Shown here: positions 38,074-46,490 of the stretch, in pieces | How positions within the stretch are numbered: the stretch's first letter is position 1 | Layout of the letters: every line of letters starts with the position of its first letter | Source: Pseudobacteroides cellulosolvens ATCC 35603 = DSM 2933 | Lineage (GTDB): Bacteria > Bacillota > Clostridia > Acetivibrionales > DSM-2933 | Direction: 5' to 3' | DNA length: 64,000 bases | NCBI RefSeq assembly: GCF_001262605.1 | Contig: NZ_LGTC01000001.1 | Coordinates: 3,237,001-3,301,000, forward strand | Position numbers and translations under genes: made by a program | Notes under the pieces: generated by a model | What the model was told of the DNA's origin: nothing | Databases searched by the model: none | What the model saw: only the letters and a program-made list of their open reading frames with translations

Positions 38074-38915
38074 TTATTTTTGCCTATGAGATTTCTTATC
38101 TTTTTTCAGAATGTTTCCAGTAACTTGCTCTTGATCTGAGTTTATACGATTTTCAGGTATAAATTTTCTATATTTTTTAACCATATACCACCATAGCAAT
38201 ACAGGTAGTGAGAGTTCTAATACGAAAGGAACCATTACAAGCAATGTAGCATATATAAAAATTTGCTGTGGATAACTGTCAATAGTATGTACTATTAATC
38301 TAGATAATGGATACCATCCTGGGCCTAATGATGCATAGGCTATTAATGGAGGTAAAGCCAACATTTTCCAACTTTATTCATCTTGTTCCTGACAATGTCA
38401 AGATCTTTTATACTTTCATCCATGCAATAATATCCCTTTTTTAAAGCTGTTAGATACCATATTCCCTGCAAAATTGCTATTAAAACATAAACAATTATAA
38501 CCCCAATCATATAGTAATTAACAATGAGCTGTGGGCCAATAGTCCAATAAAACATCTCATATATCAAGTACAAGAAGAGTAACGAGGAATACACTCCACA
38601 TAATCCAATCATTAAAGAAGGCTTGAAAAAGCTGAAAGTATATGAACCAGCTTTATTTTTTCTACTAAACATATTATATACAGTTAATCCCAATATAATA
38701 TTAACAAAAATTAATAATAGCGGTATATACTTGCAGAACCCGAAAATAACATCTAAAATTAGTAATACCATACCCGCAGTTACACTCAGACCCATACCTA
38801 TAATTCCTGGCAATATAAACATACCCGGATATCTCAAGTCTGGATCATAAACAAACCTCTCTATCCACTTGTATCTTTGTTCCATAGACTGATTGTGATC
38901 GCCTTCTGTATACAT
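38074..38915 (-). pseudogene. Polytopic membrane protein, split by a -1 frameshift; candidate immunity protein B
   Basis: With one base added in the four-base run at 38364-38367, the two frames (38343-38915 and 38074-38364) join into a ~280-residue protein: GTT GGA AAA ATG TTG GCT. About six hydrophobic segments are visible (e.g. GMFILPGIIGMGLSVTAGMV, LLIFVNIILGLTVYNMF, IGVIIVYVLIAILQGIWYL, IFIYATLLVMVPFVLELSLP) with a Lys-rich C-terminus. Start ATG 38915 (MYTEGD) follows GAGGA. It lies 46 bases after the degraded effector, a position like that of the membrane protein behind the intact effector. It could also be two short overlapping genes, though the second lacks a good ribosome site. Confidence 0.6.
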
Positions 38916-38961
38916 ATAAATTCCTCTTAATTTCATTTTTATTCTAAGTTTTATGCTTTGA

Positions 38962-40720
38962 TTAGGGTAAGTCCTTAAAATTGAAATTCTTGCCAAATGT
39001 TATAGATGTAGCCATTTGAAAATGTGAGTATTTTAACGGCTGAAGCATCTGTAATTGCTTGTTATATTCCGATTCTGATGGTTTTGATGTTATAGATTCT
39101 TTCTTACATGTATTACTATCTAATAGCCATTTAATGCCTGAAGATATAACCTTAGATACCTTATCACCAACAATTGTAATTTCCCTACTTATATTATTAG
39201 TAATATCAACGGTTAAGTCATTTACTACTTTACCAAGGTCAGCAGCAACTTGAATTAGCTTAACAACCACTCTTTCTTTCAACCACTTCTTCAAAGATAC
39301 TCCATCAATTTTAATTGCCTCTGTAACAAATGAAAATACAATACCTATTGCTATACCCACAAATGCTTCGGCTATAGTTCCAATTATTGGTACACAAGAC
39401 CCAATTGCAGCACATATAGCAACTTCAGAAGCCATCCCTACGAGAAAACCAGTGACATAAGTAGATATTGCTACACTTGCTAAACCTAAAGCTATATCAA
39501 CAACAACATCAGCTACAACTAAATCCCACTGTCCTTTATGCTCACTAGCATCAAAAAGTATATCAATTGCTATTCCAAGGGCAACTAAGAGTTTTGAGCT
39601 TTTACATATATTAACTAACATTTTCCGTTTAAAACCTGATTTAAAAATTGTTTTTAATTCATCTGCCATCTCAGTAAAAAATCTTTTATTTATGAGCTTT
39701 CTTACTTCTTCTCCTGCATTTTTTGAAACTTTATAAAATGATTTCTTTATTGCCTCAGTTAATTCAAGCTCCTCTTCCCCAAATCTCGGTAACTGTTTTA
39801 ATAAATCATCTTGAAGCTCCTTAAGAACAATCTTTACTCTAAAATCATCCTTAGCCGAAGTAATTTTCCTAAATCTTTTTAGAGTCTCCCTTAGAATTTG
39901 AGATGAATTTATTTTCTTTAATACCTCTATTGGAATATCGGCTGCTGCCTTCATTCCATATTTGGCATTTGGGGGAATAGGAATTCCAATTTGCCTAATT
40001 GCACTATCCTTACCTGTTATAAGAATATACTCTATGTCATCTATAACATGCTTTATCACAGATACAGCACACTTATTAAATGGGTACTTCTTGCTATTGT
40101 ATGAGACATTGAAACACAATAATGCATTGATTAAAGTATCTAAAAATGTGTTTATAGTATTACTCTTAGAACCTTTTGGATCAAAGGGATTAAGCCCAAG
40201 TTCAGACCAATCGAAACTTATATTCTTAGGATTTTGATTTGAATCTCGCATTACTAAATTGGCGGAATCAGGATTTTTGGGTACATATGTAACAGGGATC
40301 ATGCTGGTTCCCGTAACCTTATTCATTAATTTTACATCTTTATAGGCACAAGAAGTCAGTTTTCCCACATAAGAGCCTTTAACGTTGGTATCTCTTATAA
40401 TTTGCCTAAAGTATTCTGTCTCCTCGCTTATCAATTGTGCAATTTCTAAGTCAACAGATTTAAACTTTTTGGATATATCACTTACCATCCTTGATGCGTT
40501 GTTTAAAAAGCTATATATATATATCAATTGCACAATCAGACGTCTTCTTAATATACTCAAAGACATTTTCCTTACTGGCTGTTTCCCAACCTAACTGCCA
40601 GTACAACATTCTTATTTAGCTGGATAAATTTCTGAAATTCTCTGCATATATTTTAATCCTTTTAGAAAGGTTGTTCAGATCATCATACTTAACCAATACA
40701 ATACTATTAACCGAACTCAT
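38962..40720 (-). pseudogene. Degraded WXG/LXG-like T7SS effector, paralogue B
   Basis: Homologous throughout to the intact protein at 41559-43367. The ancestral ATG is at 40720 (MSSVNSIVLVKYDDLNNL). An in-frame TAA at 40616-40618 stands where the paralogue has Glu, just before LYWQLGWETASKENVFEYI. A TA dinucleotide run (40512-40524) then shifts the frame. From about 40511 downstream the frame is open for over 500 residues, with a glycine-rich hydrophobic region (about 39300-39520) and the tail LQPLKY...TSITFG. With a nonsense codon and a frameshift in the N-terminal domain, it is almost certainly not exported as a full protein. Confidence 0.82.
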
Positions 40721-40812
40721 ATCTTCTCCTTAATGATAAAGAATTACTTATATAATTATACTAGATTTCTTATCGCTCATTAACAAGAACGTTAAACGTT
40801 AATTAAAAATTG

Positions 40813-40850
40813 TAGGACAAAAAATGAATAAAATCACATTAACAATTATA
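40813..40850 (+). pseudogene. Relic of the 5' end of a stalk-domain gene
   Basis: The plus strand shows GGACA, then ATGAA and ACATTAACAATTATA, closely matching the ribosome site and first codons of the stalk-domain gene at 34447 (15 identical bases in a row plus the flanking matches). A stop follows at once. It suggests that another copy of the plus-strand cassette once lay here. Confidence 0.5.
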
Positions 40851-40884
40851 TGAATACATAATAAGATAGAACAATTCCCTTATC

Positions 40885-41478
40885 TTAATTATTTCCCTCA
40901 TCACTACCCTGAACATAAATATCCTCGATCTCTTTAATACCTTTATAGAAATGTACTCGTATTTCCTTATGTAAGTATTCATCCAATTCAGCTCCGAAGC
41001 TCTCAGGTCTTGCTACGCTAAGCTCTTCTTCGAAAGTACTTATCTTGATTTTATAATTGTGATTACTATTGCTTTTTGATACTTTACCTTCATCTTTATA
41101 GTATTCGAGAATACCAATTCTATCCTGCATACCTCCAAGCAAATCCCTTGCGATTTGGGTCTGTAATCCTATTCCCCCAATAAAGAAAAGCATGAAAAGA
41201 CAAATCCCCAGAGTTATTTTTAACTTACGTAGTTTGGTTCCAATTGTTTTTATTGGTGATAGAAATAAACAACCTACAAATAGCATAATAATTAATCCCA
41301 GAGTCATACCCAGAATGCTTCCCCTGGTTCCTGAATCGGGAGCAACTATCCAAAGTATAATATTAAATGGTACAGATAATATGGCTAACCAAAGCTGACA
41401 TTTCCAGAGGATTTTAAGCCATCTGTTTGAAGTATCCTCTATTTGATTTTTTTCTACGTCTTTTTCAAATTTGCTCAT
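40885..41478 (-). CDS. Membrane protein with soluble C-terminal domain; candidate immunity protein A
   Basis: 197 residues from ATG 41478, after GGGGAG. Three membrane segments (about 27-46, 52-76, 86-108) and a soluble C-terminal ~90 residues (ISTFEEELSVARPESFGAELDEYLHKEIRVHFYKG). No family was recognised. It lies 80 bases downstream of the intact effector, in the same orientation. Membrane immunity proteins are known for membrane-acting T7SS toxins such as TspA, which is why I propose the role; the sequence alone does not prove it. Confidence 0.6.
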   Translation of the reverse strand: MSKFEKDVEKNQIEDTSNRWLKILWKCQLWLAILSVPFNIILWIVAPDSGTRGSILGMTLGLIIMLFVGCLFLSPIKTIGTKLRKLKITLGICLFMLFFIGGIGLQTQIARDLLGGMQDRIGILEYYKDEGKVSKSNSNHNYKIKISTFEEELSVARPESFGAELDEYLHKEIRVHFYKGIKEIEDIYVQGSDEGNN

Positions 41479-41507
41479 CACTTTTTCTCCCCAATCATAT
41501 AGTCATC

Positions 41508-41534
41508 CTGAACATAAATATCCTCTATCTCTTT
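41508..41534 (-). pseudogene. Relic of a second immunity-like gene 3' end
   Basis: 27 bases matching 40909-40935 with one mismatch, read on the minus strand as KEIEDIYVQ, the tail of the membrane protein just downstream. It is followed by a few unrelated codons and a stop. It looks like the remnant of a tandem copy lost by recombination. Confidence 0.6.
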
Positions 41535-41558
41535 TTCCGAAGACATGTATATCATTCC

Positions 41559-43367
41559 TTAAGCAGTAGCATACATACCACTTCCAAAAGTTATTGATGT
41601 ATTTCCAGATGCATATAATGATGATGGCTGCAAATTCGTCGTCTGATTATCATAATTTGCTTTATCTGGCTTTGCCACTGCAGTCGCCTTCTTCCCCCCA
41701 CCGCCGCTGCCAAAGAGGCTGTTCCAGCCTGATTCCAGGAAATTACCGGCATCCTCGATAAGTTCGCCTCCGGCATCAATTACTTTTCCCCCGAGATCGA
41801 CAACACCATCAATTGCTTTTCCTCCGAGGTCAACAACTCCTTCAAGGGCCCATTTTACCCCTTCTTTAGCCCAGTCTTTAATTGACTTGCCATTTATAGT
41901 TAGCACCTCAGTTATTAAAACAATAGCTAAACCTACAACAATTCCTACAACAGCACCAACTATTGTACCAACAACAGGTATAGGTATACATGTACCAATA
42001 GCGGCACCTATCATCATTTCCGTGACCAAACCTGCAACAAGTGATGCCACATAAGTTGTTGCAATAGTACTGGCTATGCCCAATGCAGTATCGACAACAA
42101 CATCTGCCGTTAATTGTTCCCAACCTTTATCCCAATCTTCCATAAAGTCAAAACCTATATCAATAACAATGCCAATGACTGCCAGTGCTTTTGCACTCTT
42201 TATAAGCTTGGTAAAAAAATTGCCCCCGCCTGTAAACAATGCCTTAAACTCAGTTCCTGCTCCTGTGAAAAAGGTCTTTAGATTTGCAAACGACTTTGCT
42301 TCATTGGCAGCTTCCCTAAGAGCGACCCTTAAAGCATTTTGGAATGCAGGCTTTATTCCAAGCGTTTCCGGTGCAATTCTGGGCAGTTCCTTTAGCAAAT
42401 CATCCTGCAGTTCACTAAGCACAGCTTTAATCCTTAAGTTCTTATTAAGATTGCCTTTTACCTGTTTAAAAAGGTCATCAGCCTCATCCACATCCAAGCT
42501 TCTCAAAACGTTCATCTTAGCCCTGTTTAATGATGCCTTTAAACTATCTGAATGAACAATCCTATCAAGCAGTTCCCTGGTAACTCCCTCACCGGCACGT
42601 ATCCCATATTTCAGTATTCTGGGCAATTCAACCCCAAGCTCCCTCAGCGTTGAATATTTACCGGTGACGATGAAATATTTTACTCCTTCATCAATATATT
42701 CTATTACCGACACAGCATATTTTGTGAACGGATAGGTCTTGAAGGTTCTGGTAGCAACTCTGATACTTGCAGAAATGCTCACCAGTGCATTTATAAAAAA
42801 GTTCACCGTATTACTGGGTGACTCGCTGAAAAAAGTTGGACTTATACCTAACTTCGTCCAGTCATAACCTGTTATTTTAATGTCTGGAAAGGCTAACGAC
42901 AAACCATTGGACATGCAATTCATATTACCTGAAATATACGCCATTGGTACAATGCTTGAACCTTTTACCTTTCCAAGGGTTTTAACATTATTATATGTAC
43001 TGGCATTCAATCGTCCAATATGTGATTTGCTGATACTGGAACTATTGATTGCCCTTTTAAACTGTGCAACTTCCTTACCTAATCTATCTGCAATATCCCT
43101 ATCCGCATCGGATAAATCCCTTGCAATATTGTTGGATACCCTTGCAGCAGTATTTAAGAAATTGTATATTTGAGAAGCACCATCCGATGCTCTCCTTATA
43201 TGCTCATAAACATTACCTTTGCTGGCAGTCTCCCAGTCTAGTTGCCAATATAACCTCTTTATCTCATTTGAAAGATTTTTAAATTTCTCTGAATGTAACT
43301 TAAGTTGCCTGGATAGATTGCTTAAATCATTCATGTTTACTGATAAAACAAAATTATCGGAAGACAT
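41559..43367 (-). CDS. WXG/LXG-like candidate T7SS effector, paralogue A
   Basis: 602 residues. The N-terminal ~110 residues are predicted helical with a WXG-type turn (LYWQLDWETASKGNVYEHI), like the secretion domain of LXG substrates. A middle domain (about 120-340) includes YAVSVIEYIDEGVKYFIVTGK. At about 400-500 there is a long glycine/alanine-rich hydrophobic stretch (ASTIATTYVASLVAGLV, AAIGTCIPIPVVGTIVGAVV) resembling glycine-zipper membrane-inserting regions. A Gly-rich repeat (VVDLGGKAIDGVVDLGGK) and the conserved tail LQPSS...TSITFG follow. RBS GGGGAGGGG. Membrane disruption is inferred from composition; a structural T7SS role is possible. Confidence 0.65.
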   Translation of the reverse strand: MSSDNFVLSVNMNDLSNLSRQLKLHSEKFKNLSNEIKRLYWQLDWETASKGNVYEHIRRASDGASQIYNFLNTAARVSNNIARDLSDADRDIADRLGKEVAQFKRAINSSSISKSHIGRLNASTYNNVKTLGKVKGSSIVPMAYISGNMNCMSNGLSLAFPDIKITGYDWTKLGISPTFFSESPSNTVNFFINALVSISASIRVATRTFKTYPFTKYAVSVIEYIDEGVKYFIVTGKYSTLRELGVELPRILKYGIRAGEGVTRELLDRIVHSDSLKASLNRAKMNVLRSLDVDEADDLFKQVKGNLNKNLRIKAVLSELQDDLLKELPRIAPETLGIKPAFQNALRVALREAANEAKSFANLKTFFTGAGTEFKALFTGGGNFFTKLIKSAKALAVIGIVIDIGFDFMEDWDKGWEQLTADVVVDTALGIASTIATTYVASLVAGLVTEMMIGAAIGTCIPIPVVGTIVGAVVGIVVGLAIVLITEVLTINGKSIKDWAKEGVKWALEGVVDLGGKAIDGVVDLGGKVIDAGGELIEDAGNFLESGWNSLFGSGGGGKKATAVAKPDKANYDNQTTNLQPSSLYASGNTSITFGSGMYATA

Positions 43368-43398
43368 ATATGCCCCTCCCCACTAATAATCAAATTTA

Positions 43399-44619
43399 TT
43401 AATCAATTTCAGGAAGAATATCCTTAATGGAATCCTTCTTCCCTTCATTATTCTCTTTATCTTTCTCTTCCTTATCTACTTCCTTCTTCGCAACTTCTTC
43501 CAGCGTTTCCAGACCATCCAACACATCATCAATGCTTATAGCCTGATCAGTTTTAACATTTGATCCTATATTATTACCACCCAAATCTACGTTATCTGTC
43601 TTTATTTCCGGAAGTTCTATATTAAGATCACCTAAATCATTATATTCATTATCCTTTTTATCTTTTTCATTAACATTAATATCTATATCAAGTTCACTGC
43701 AAATCAAATCAATTATGTCATTCATATTTGACTTGTTACTACTTAAAGTTCCAGTCATTCCCTTATTGAGGTTATTATCATCCTCATGACTTTTATTTCC
43801 CACATTGCTAAATCCCAGTGCACTATCCGCTTCTATGCTTTCAATGATGCTTATTGCATCCTTCTCCAGCTCAATTGTATCTGGATTATTTATTTCTTGT
43901 ACCCCATTGACAATACCGAATTCAAAACTTCTTTCTTTTGACTTTAGCATTTCAATTATGACATCATCTGTCATATCAATTTCAAAATAATCTTCGTAAA
44001 TATAGGAACCATCTATAAAAAGTTTTATGGTCCATTTTCCGCTTTGAAGGTTATTGTTTATTGTATCTATCCAAAACCAAAGTATATTTGGGGTTTGCTC
44101 TTCCCCTTCCGGAGTCCATAAAATATTTTCGCTCATCTCAAACACATTCATATCAGGCGTATACCAAACAACGCTAACTGTATGAATTCCCGTAACATTG
44201 GTAAATTCCAGCCTGCAAACCACCTTTTCATCCTGCATTGGAAAAAATAAACGAATATTGTTTTCATACTGCATCTCATTAATATCTGTTGCAAGTACGA
44301 AACTTTCAATGTTAACAGTATAATTGCTTGTATTTACCATACGCTCATTGTTTTCATCAATCACAATAACAGATGATAAAACATCCCAATCATTTGGTAA
44401 ATATAAATTGGCTGTTGGGTCATTGAGTGTATACCTGTCATCTATCAAAAATCTATATTTGTATGTTCCCGGCTCAAGTTCCAATTCCATTGACCATAAA
44501 CCGTCTGTGCCCTTATTCATTAAATGGGAGCTGCCATTCCAGTTATTGAAATCACCAATAACACTTATTTTTTTTATATCCATACCTTTGGCTTCTTTAT
44601 AAGATAATGTAAGTTTCAT
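43399..44619 (-). CDS. Protein with N-terminal AMPK/CBM48-type glycogen-binding domain, T7SS-associated
   Basis: 406 residues. Residues 1-90 match the AMPK-beta/CBM48 early-set fold: ISVIGDFNNWNGSSHLM, GLWSMELELEPGTYKYRFLIDD, NDPTANLYLPNDW, the typical glycan-contact layout. A second beta-sandwich (about 105-225) contains VSVVWYTPDMNVFEM and GKWTIKLFIDGSYIYEDYFEI. The last ~180 residues are acidic and low complexity (KEEKDKENNEGKKD), ending PEID. No signal peptide, so it is cytoplasmic or exported by T7SS. RBS AAGGAG. It lies between the DUF4176 gene and the effector; its job there is unknown. Confidence 0.75.
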   Translation of the reverse strand: MKLTLSYKEAKGMDIKKISVIGDFNNWNGSSHLMNKGTDGLWSMELELEPGTYKYRFLIDDRYTLNDPTANLYLPNDWDVLSSVIVIDENNERMVNTSNYTVNIESFVLATDINEMQYENNIRLFFPMQDEKVVCRLEFTNVTGIHTVSVVWYTPDMNVFEMSENILWTPEGEEQTPNILWFWIDTINNNLQSGKWTIKLFIDGSYIYEDYFEIDMTDDVIIEMLKSKERSFEFGIVNGVQEINNPDTIELEKDAISIIESIEADSALGFSNVGNKSHEDDNNLNKGMTGTLSSNKSNMNDIIDLICSELDIDINVNEKDKKDNEYNDLGDLNIELPEIKTDNVDLGGNNIGSNVKTDQAISIDDVLDGLETLEEVAKKEVDKEEKDKENNEGKKDSIKDILPEID

Positions 44620-44631
44620 AATATCTCCTTA

Positions 44632-44916
44632 TCAGCCGTTTGATTCTTCAGGTTTCTTTTGAACAATGCTCTTTAATAAAATCTGAAACTTTTCTTCTTC
44701 TTCGTTTTTAAAGCCTGTGAATATAACCTCTGCAATATCCAAATGGTTAAACATATATGTGTAATCGGCAGAAATATTTCCTTCAGGATAGAGGCATCCC
44801 ACATAATCCCAAAGCCTTCCGGTATCGGCTTGAAGCTGTTTACGTCCATAAATCATAAGCTTTTTATTTGCATTCTTTAAAAGAACAACAGAACCAATAG
44901 GTAAAAAGTCCTCCAT
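44632..44916 (-). CDS. DUF4176 family protein
   Basis: 94 residues from ATG 44916, 7 bases after AAGGAG. The family core is LPIGSVVLLKNANKKLMIYGRKQ, DYVGCLYPEGN and FNHLDIAEVIFTGF, a small beta-rich cytoplasmic protein. DUF4176 genes recur in Firmicute type VII secretion loci, often next to LXG substrates; the molecular role is not known. It ends 12 bases before the CBM48 protein gene. Confidence 0.8.
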   Translation of the reverse strand: MEDFLPIGSVVLLKNANKKLMIYGRKQLQADTGRLWDYVGCLYPEGNISADYTYMFNHLDIAEVIFTGFKNEEEEKFQILLKSIVQKKPEESNG

Positions 44917-44965
44917 AGCAACGCTCCTTATAACAAATTTCACTAAATATTATTCCTTTATAAAT

Positions 44966-45040
44966 ATATACCGGCATAAAGCCGGTATATTCAGATAACG
45001 AACTGTAAGAATAGTTATATAACTTTACAGTTCGTTATCT
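44966..45040 (-). other. Two adjacent perfect stem-loops between the WXG100 and DUF4176 genes
   Basis: Stem 1: ATATACCGGC/GCCGGTATAT (44966-44990, 5-base loop). Stem 2: a 16-bp perfect stem (44993-45008 with 45025-45040, 16-base loop). There is no T run after either on the minus strand, so they more likely mark or protect the 3' end of a processed WXG100 message than terminate it. Confidence 0.6.
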
Positions 45041-45084
45041 ATAAAAGTTATGTACATTAAAATCAATTTCGTAAGCTAAGAAGA

Positions 45085-45390
45085 TTATTTTGTTTCCAGC
45101 TTAATGTTTCTGGAAATATCCTCGTCAGCTTTTCTAAGAGCTTCTGCAACATTTTTGAGAGCTGTTGCCAAAGACTCAAGATACTCGTCCAGTTTCTTCT
45201 GAAGTTCATTTCTTAATCCTGTAAACTCCTGATGAAACTTGTCTGATGATGCACCAAGCCAAACGCTGTGTGTTTCATCAACTACTTTCTGAATTTCTCC
45301 CAGAAATATATTTGCATCTCCGCTTTTTGCTTTTAACTTTGAAGCCAACTGTTGTATCTCTTGTTGAGATACCTTAAGCATATCACCCAT
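45085..45390 (-). CDS. WXG100 family protein (EsxA-like)
   Basis: 101 residues from ATG 45390 after GGAG. A helical hairpin with WLG at the turn (DETHSVWLGASSDKFHQEF), the WXG signature, and a C-terminal helix ending in charged residues (ALRKADEDISRNI). These proteins are secreted as dimers by the EssC ATPase and are the defining substrate of type VII secretion. No LXG or toxin domain. The following gap holds two strong stem-loops. Confidence 0.92.
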   Translation of the reverse strand: MGDMLKVSQQEIQQLASKLKAKSGDANIFLGEIQKVVDETHSVWLGASSDKFHQEFTGLRNELQKKLDEYLESLATALKNVAEALRKADEDISRNIKLETK

Positions 45391-45448
45391 TTTTAAATCT
45401 CCTTCCAACTTTTATTTATTATTTCACTCAGGATCAAATACATATTAA

Positions 45449-46333
45449 TCAATCCTGATGTAAAAACAACTGGTCCATAAAATTGATAACATCATCATCC
45501 TGGAAAAAATATGTCCTCAAAATAGAATTTAGAATACTTTCAACTACACTGCTTATTTTATCTTTTTTATAGCTGCAAACATTTATATATTCTTCCTCAT
45601 CTGACGGTATCATCAATAATATGTTTTGATCACCTTCAAATATGGCAAATCCTTTTCCATCAAGCTCGTTATCCCCACCATTTTCCAAGGATAAAAAGGA
45701 TGTCTTCACTGATGGCTTTGACAAAGTATTTGCAACAATCTCGGCGTAATCTTTATCAACACCTGAATCCTCAAGGGCTTTAACAGCTTCTTTTATTTGA
45801 CTATCATCTTCTGCAGCAATAATTTTATCAAAAAGGGATTCAGTTATTCTAATATCAATGTCCATAGAGCTTGATTCACCCTCATCATTACCAGGTTCAA
45901 TCAAAGGTATCAAACTATATATATCATTTCGGACATCCTCTGTAGTTCTCTTAAAAGAGATAAATATCTCATCATCATTTTCTGTCGCAGTCAGCATAAT
46001 TACTGCAAAAAATGTAGCATAAAAAACTATCTTATCTGATTTATCTTCTGCAATTTTGTCAATAAGTATATATGCCTGTGCCTCTATACATGTATTTACA
46101 ATTGCCAATATATTTTCGTCCAGTATTATATCACCGCTGTCAGAAGTCTTTAAATAATTTCTTTCTTCCAGCACTTTTTTTATATCGGCAAACTCACTGT
46201 CTATTTGTTCCTGTGTGTATATTAAAAAAGGGTCATCAATACCTATGATACTTTCTGCTCCAATTAAAGAACACAAAAATATCAACTCTTTCTTACTCAA
46301 TGTTACATAATAATTTGATGCCTGGTCAACCAT
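45449..46333 (-). CDS. T7SS-locus protein of unknown function (possibly chaperone-like)
   Basis: 294 residues, acidic, no signal peptide or membrane segment. It begins VTLSKKELIFLCSLIGAESIIGIDDPF; the middle part alternates strands and helices, and the end is FFQDDDVINFMDQLFL. No family was recognised with certainty. The N-terminal SKKELIFLCSLIG pattern and the position between essC and the WXG100 gene recall EspG-type secretion chaperones, but this is a weak inference. RBS AGGAG. A stem-loop lies between it and essC. Confidence 0.6.
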   Translation of the reverse strand: MVDQASNYYVTLSKKELIFLCSLIGAESIIGIDDPFLIYTQEQIDSEFADIKKVLEERNYLKTSDSGDIILDENILAIVNTCIEAQAYILIDKIAEDKSDKIVFYATFFAVIMLTATENDDEIFISFKRTTEDVRNDIYSLIPLIEPGNDEGESSSMDIDIRITESLFDKIIAAEDDSQIKEAVKALEDSGVDKDYAEIVANTLSKPSVKTSFLSLENGGDNELDGKGFAIFEGDQNILLMIPSDEEEYINVCSYKKDKISSVVESILNSILRTYFFQDDDVINFMDQLFLHQD

Positions 46334-46361
46334 TACATTCTCCTGATGATATCATCTTTTT

Positions 46362-46402
46362 AGGAATATTTTAATCATGCATTAGTGCACATAAATATTC
46401 CT
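46362..46402. other. Stem-loop between essC and the next gene
   Basis: AGGAATATTT (46362-46371) pairs with AAATATTCCT (46393-46402). A T run follows only on the plus strand, opposite to the operon. A 12-bp palindrome GATGATATCATC (46345-46356) lies beside it, near the ribosome site of the next gene. Confidence 0.45.
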
Positions 46403-46490
46403 TTTTTCTATTATCTCAGAATTGGACTTGCTTCGCAATATACAAAATATTATACACATGTTTATATAAAACCTCATATATATTGCCTCT

